Shown here piece by piece: positions 33,846 through 33,983 of a stretch of 33,983 nt of DNA (positions are counted from its first letter, which is position 1; every line of letters starts with the position of its first letter). The notes beneath the pieces are model-generated. The model did not search any database. It was not told the origin of the DNA and worked only from the letters and a program-made list of their open reading frames with translations. The stretch is from Methylobacillus sp. (GTDB lineage Bacteria > Pseudomonadota > Gammaproteobacteria > Burkholderiales > Methylophilaceae): positions 1 to 33,983 of the forward strand of contig JAITWS010000025.1 of the NCBI GenBank assembly GCA_031285185.1, in the 5' to 3' direction. The translations under genes and the position numbers were made by a program.

Positions 33846-33983
33846 TTGACCACCTTGGTGAAGACCTTGCCACCGCGCTTGAGAATGCCAAACACCGCCA
33901 CCTTGCCCGCCGCACCGTACCCCCGTTTGCCTTTGCGTGCGCCGCCAAAGTAACTCTCGTCCAACTCAACTGCGCCATCGAAG
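33770..33983 (-). pseudogene. IS1595-family (ISXO2-like) transposase fragment, cut by the window and truncated
   Basis: The minus-strand frame, open to the right edge, reads ELDESYFGGARKGKRGYG, then AAGKVAVFGILKRGGKVFTK. This is the start of the ISXO2-like DDE domain, with the first catalytic Asp in LDESYFGG. After VVNDTRGETLM the similarity fades and the frame stops at 33770, where an intact protein would continue with a YTDxxxxY segment and the second half of the domain. The 3' end is therefore missing, while the 5' end lies outside the window. It marks the right boundary region of the aryl polyene cluster as a site of repeated insertion. Confidence 0.75.

Noticed and set aside
1-33983. CRISPR arrays, tRNA or rRNA genes
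   Set aside because: I saw no regularly spaced direct repeats, and no tRNA cloverleaf or rRNA-like stretch stood out on either strand by eye.

Overview
The window looks like a piece of a betaproteobacterial chromosome. This rests on the gene content and order (rimP-nusA-infB-rbfA-truB, a DUF484-xerC pair, metK divergent from an LpxL-type acyltransferase), the GC-rich codon use of the left half, and the Gram-negative outer-membrane genes (waaA, LpxL, LolA-like). The genus cannot be fixed from the sequence alone.

Layout. (1) 1-9.3 kb is housekeeping: a B12-dependent class II ribonucleotide reductase (nrdJ, cut by the left edge and preceded by a tandem NrdR-box pair), a glutathione S-transferase, Kdo transferase waaA, a HIT protein, Fe superoxide dismutase sodB, the recombinase xerC with a DUF484 protein, an LpxL-type acyltransferase, and metK with a good promoter and a long structured leader. 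(2) 9.4-15.3 kb is the conserved translation operon rimP-nusA-infB-rbfA-truB on the minus strand. (3) 15.4-32.6 kb is one continuous minus-strand gene cluster of 19 genes, visibly more AT-rich than its left neighbour. It is recognisable as an aryl polyene (APE) biosynthetic cluster, a relative of the xanthomonadin and flexirubin pathways. (4) 32.7-33.1 kb holds a divergent secreted protein of unknown function. (5) 33.1-34.0 kb is decayed insertion-sequence DNA: a frameshifted DDE integrase-type transposase tail abutting an IS1595/ISXO2-type transposase fragment.

How the cluster should work, inferred from family knowledge. The HAL/PAL/TAL-type lyase supplies an arylacrylate starter, and the AMP-ligase half of a ligase-dehydratase fusion loads it on an acyl carrier protein. 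The two ACPs are armed by the cluster's own phosphopantetheinyl transferase. Two ketosynthases, a chain-length factor, a ketoreductase and two dehydratase domains build the conjugated polyene. A methyltransferase decorates the aryl head. A thioesterase, a GT2 glycosyltransferase and two different acyltransferases (PlsC-like and LpxL-like) plausibly attach the polyene to a lipid or sugar. The MMPL exporter, the LolA-like carrier and the DUF3261 lipoprotein move it to the outer membrane. Nearly all junctions overlap by 1-14 bases, so translation is probably coupled along the operon.

The cluster type is known. The points most worth a second look are: the ligase-dehydratase fusion; a Phe-His selectivity pair in the lyase; an apparently non-AUG start in the membrane protein; a repeated 8-base stop/start overlap; the anomalous C-terminal tail of the phosphopantetheinyl transferase at the boundary with rimP; the metK leader; and the divergent secreted protein.
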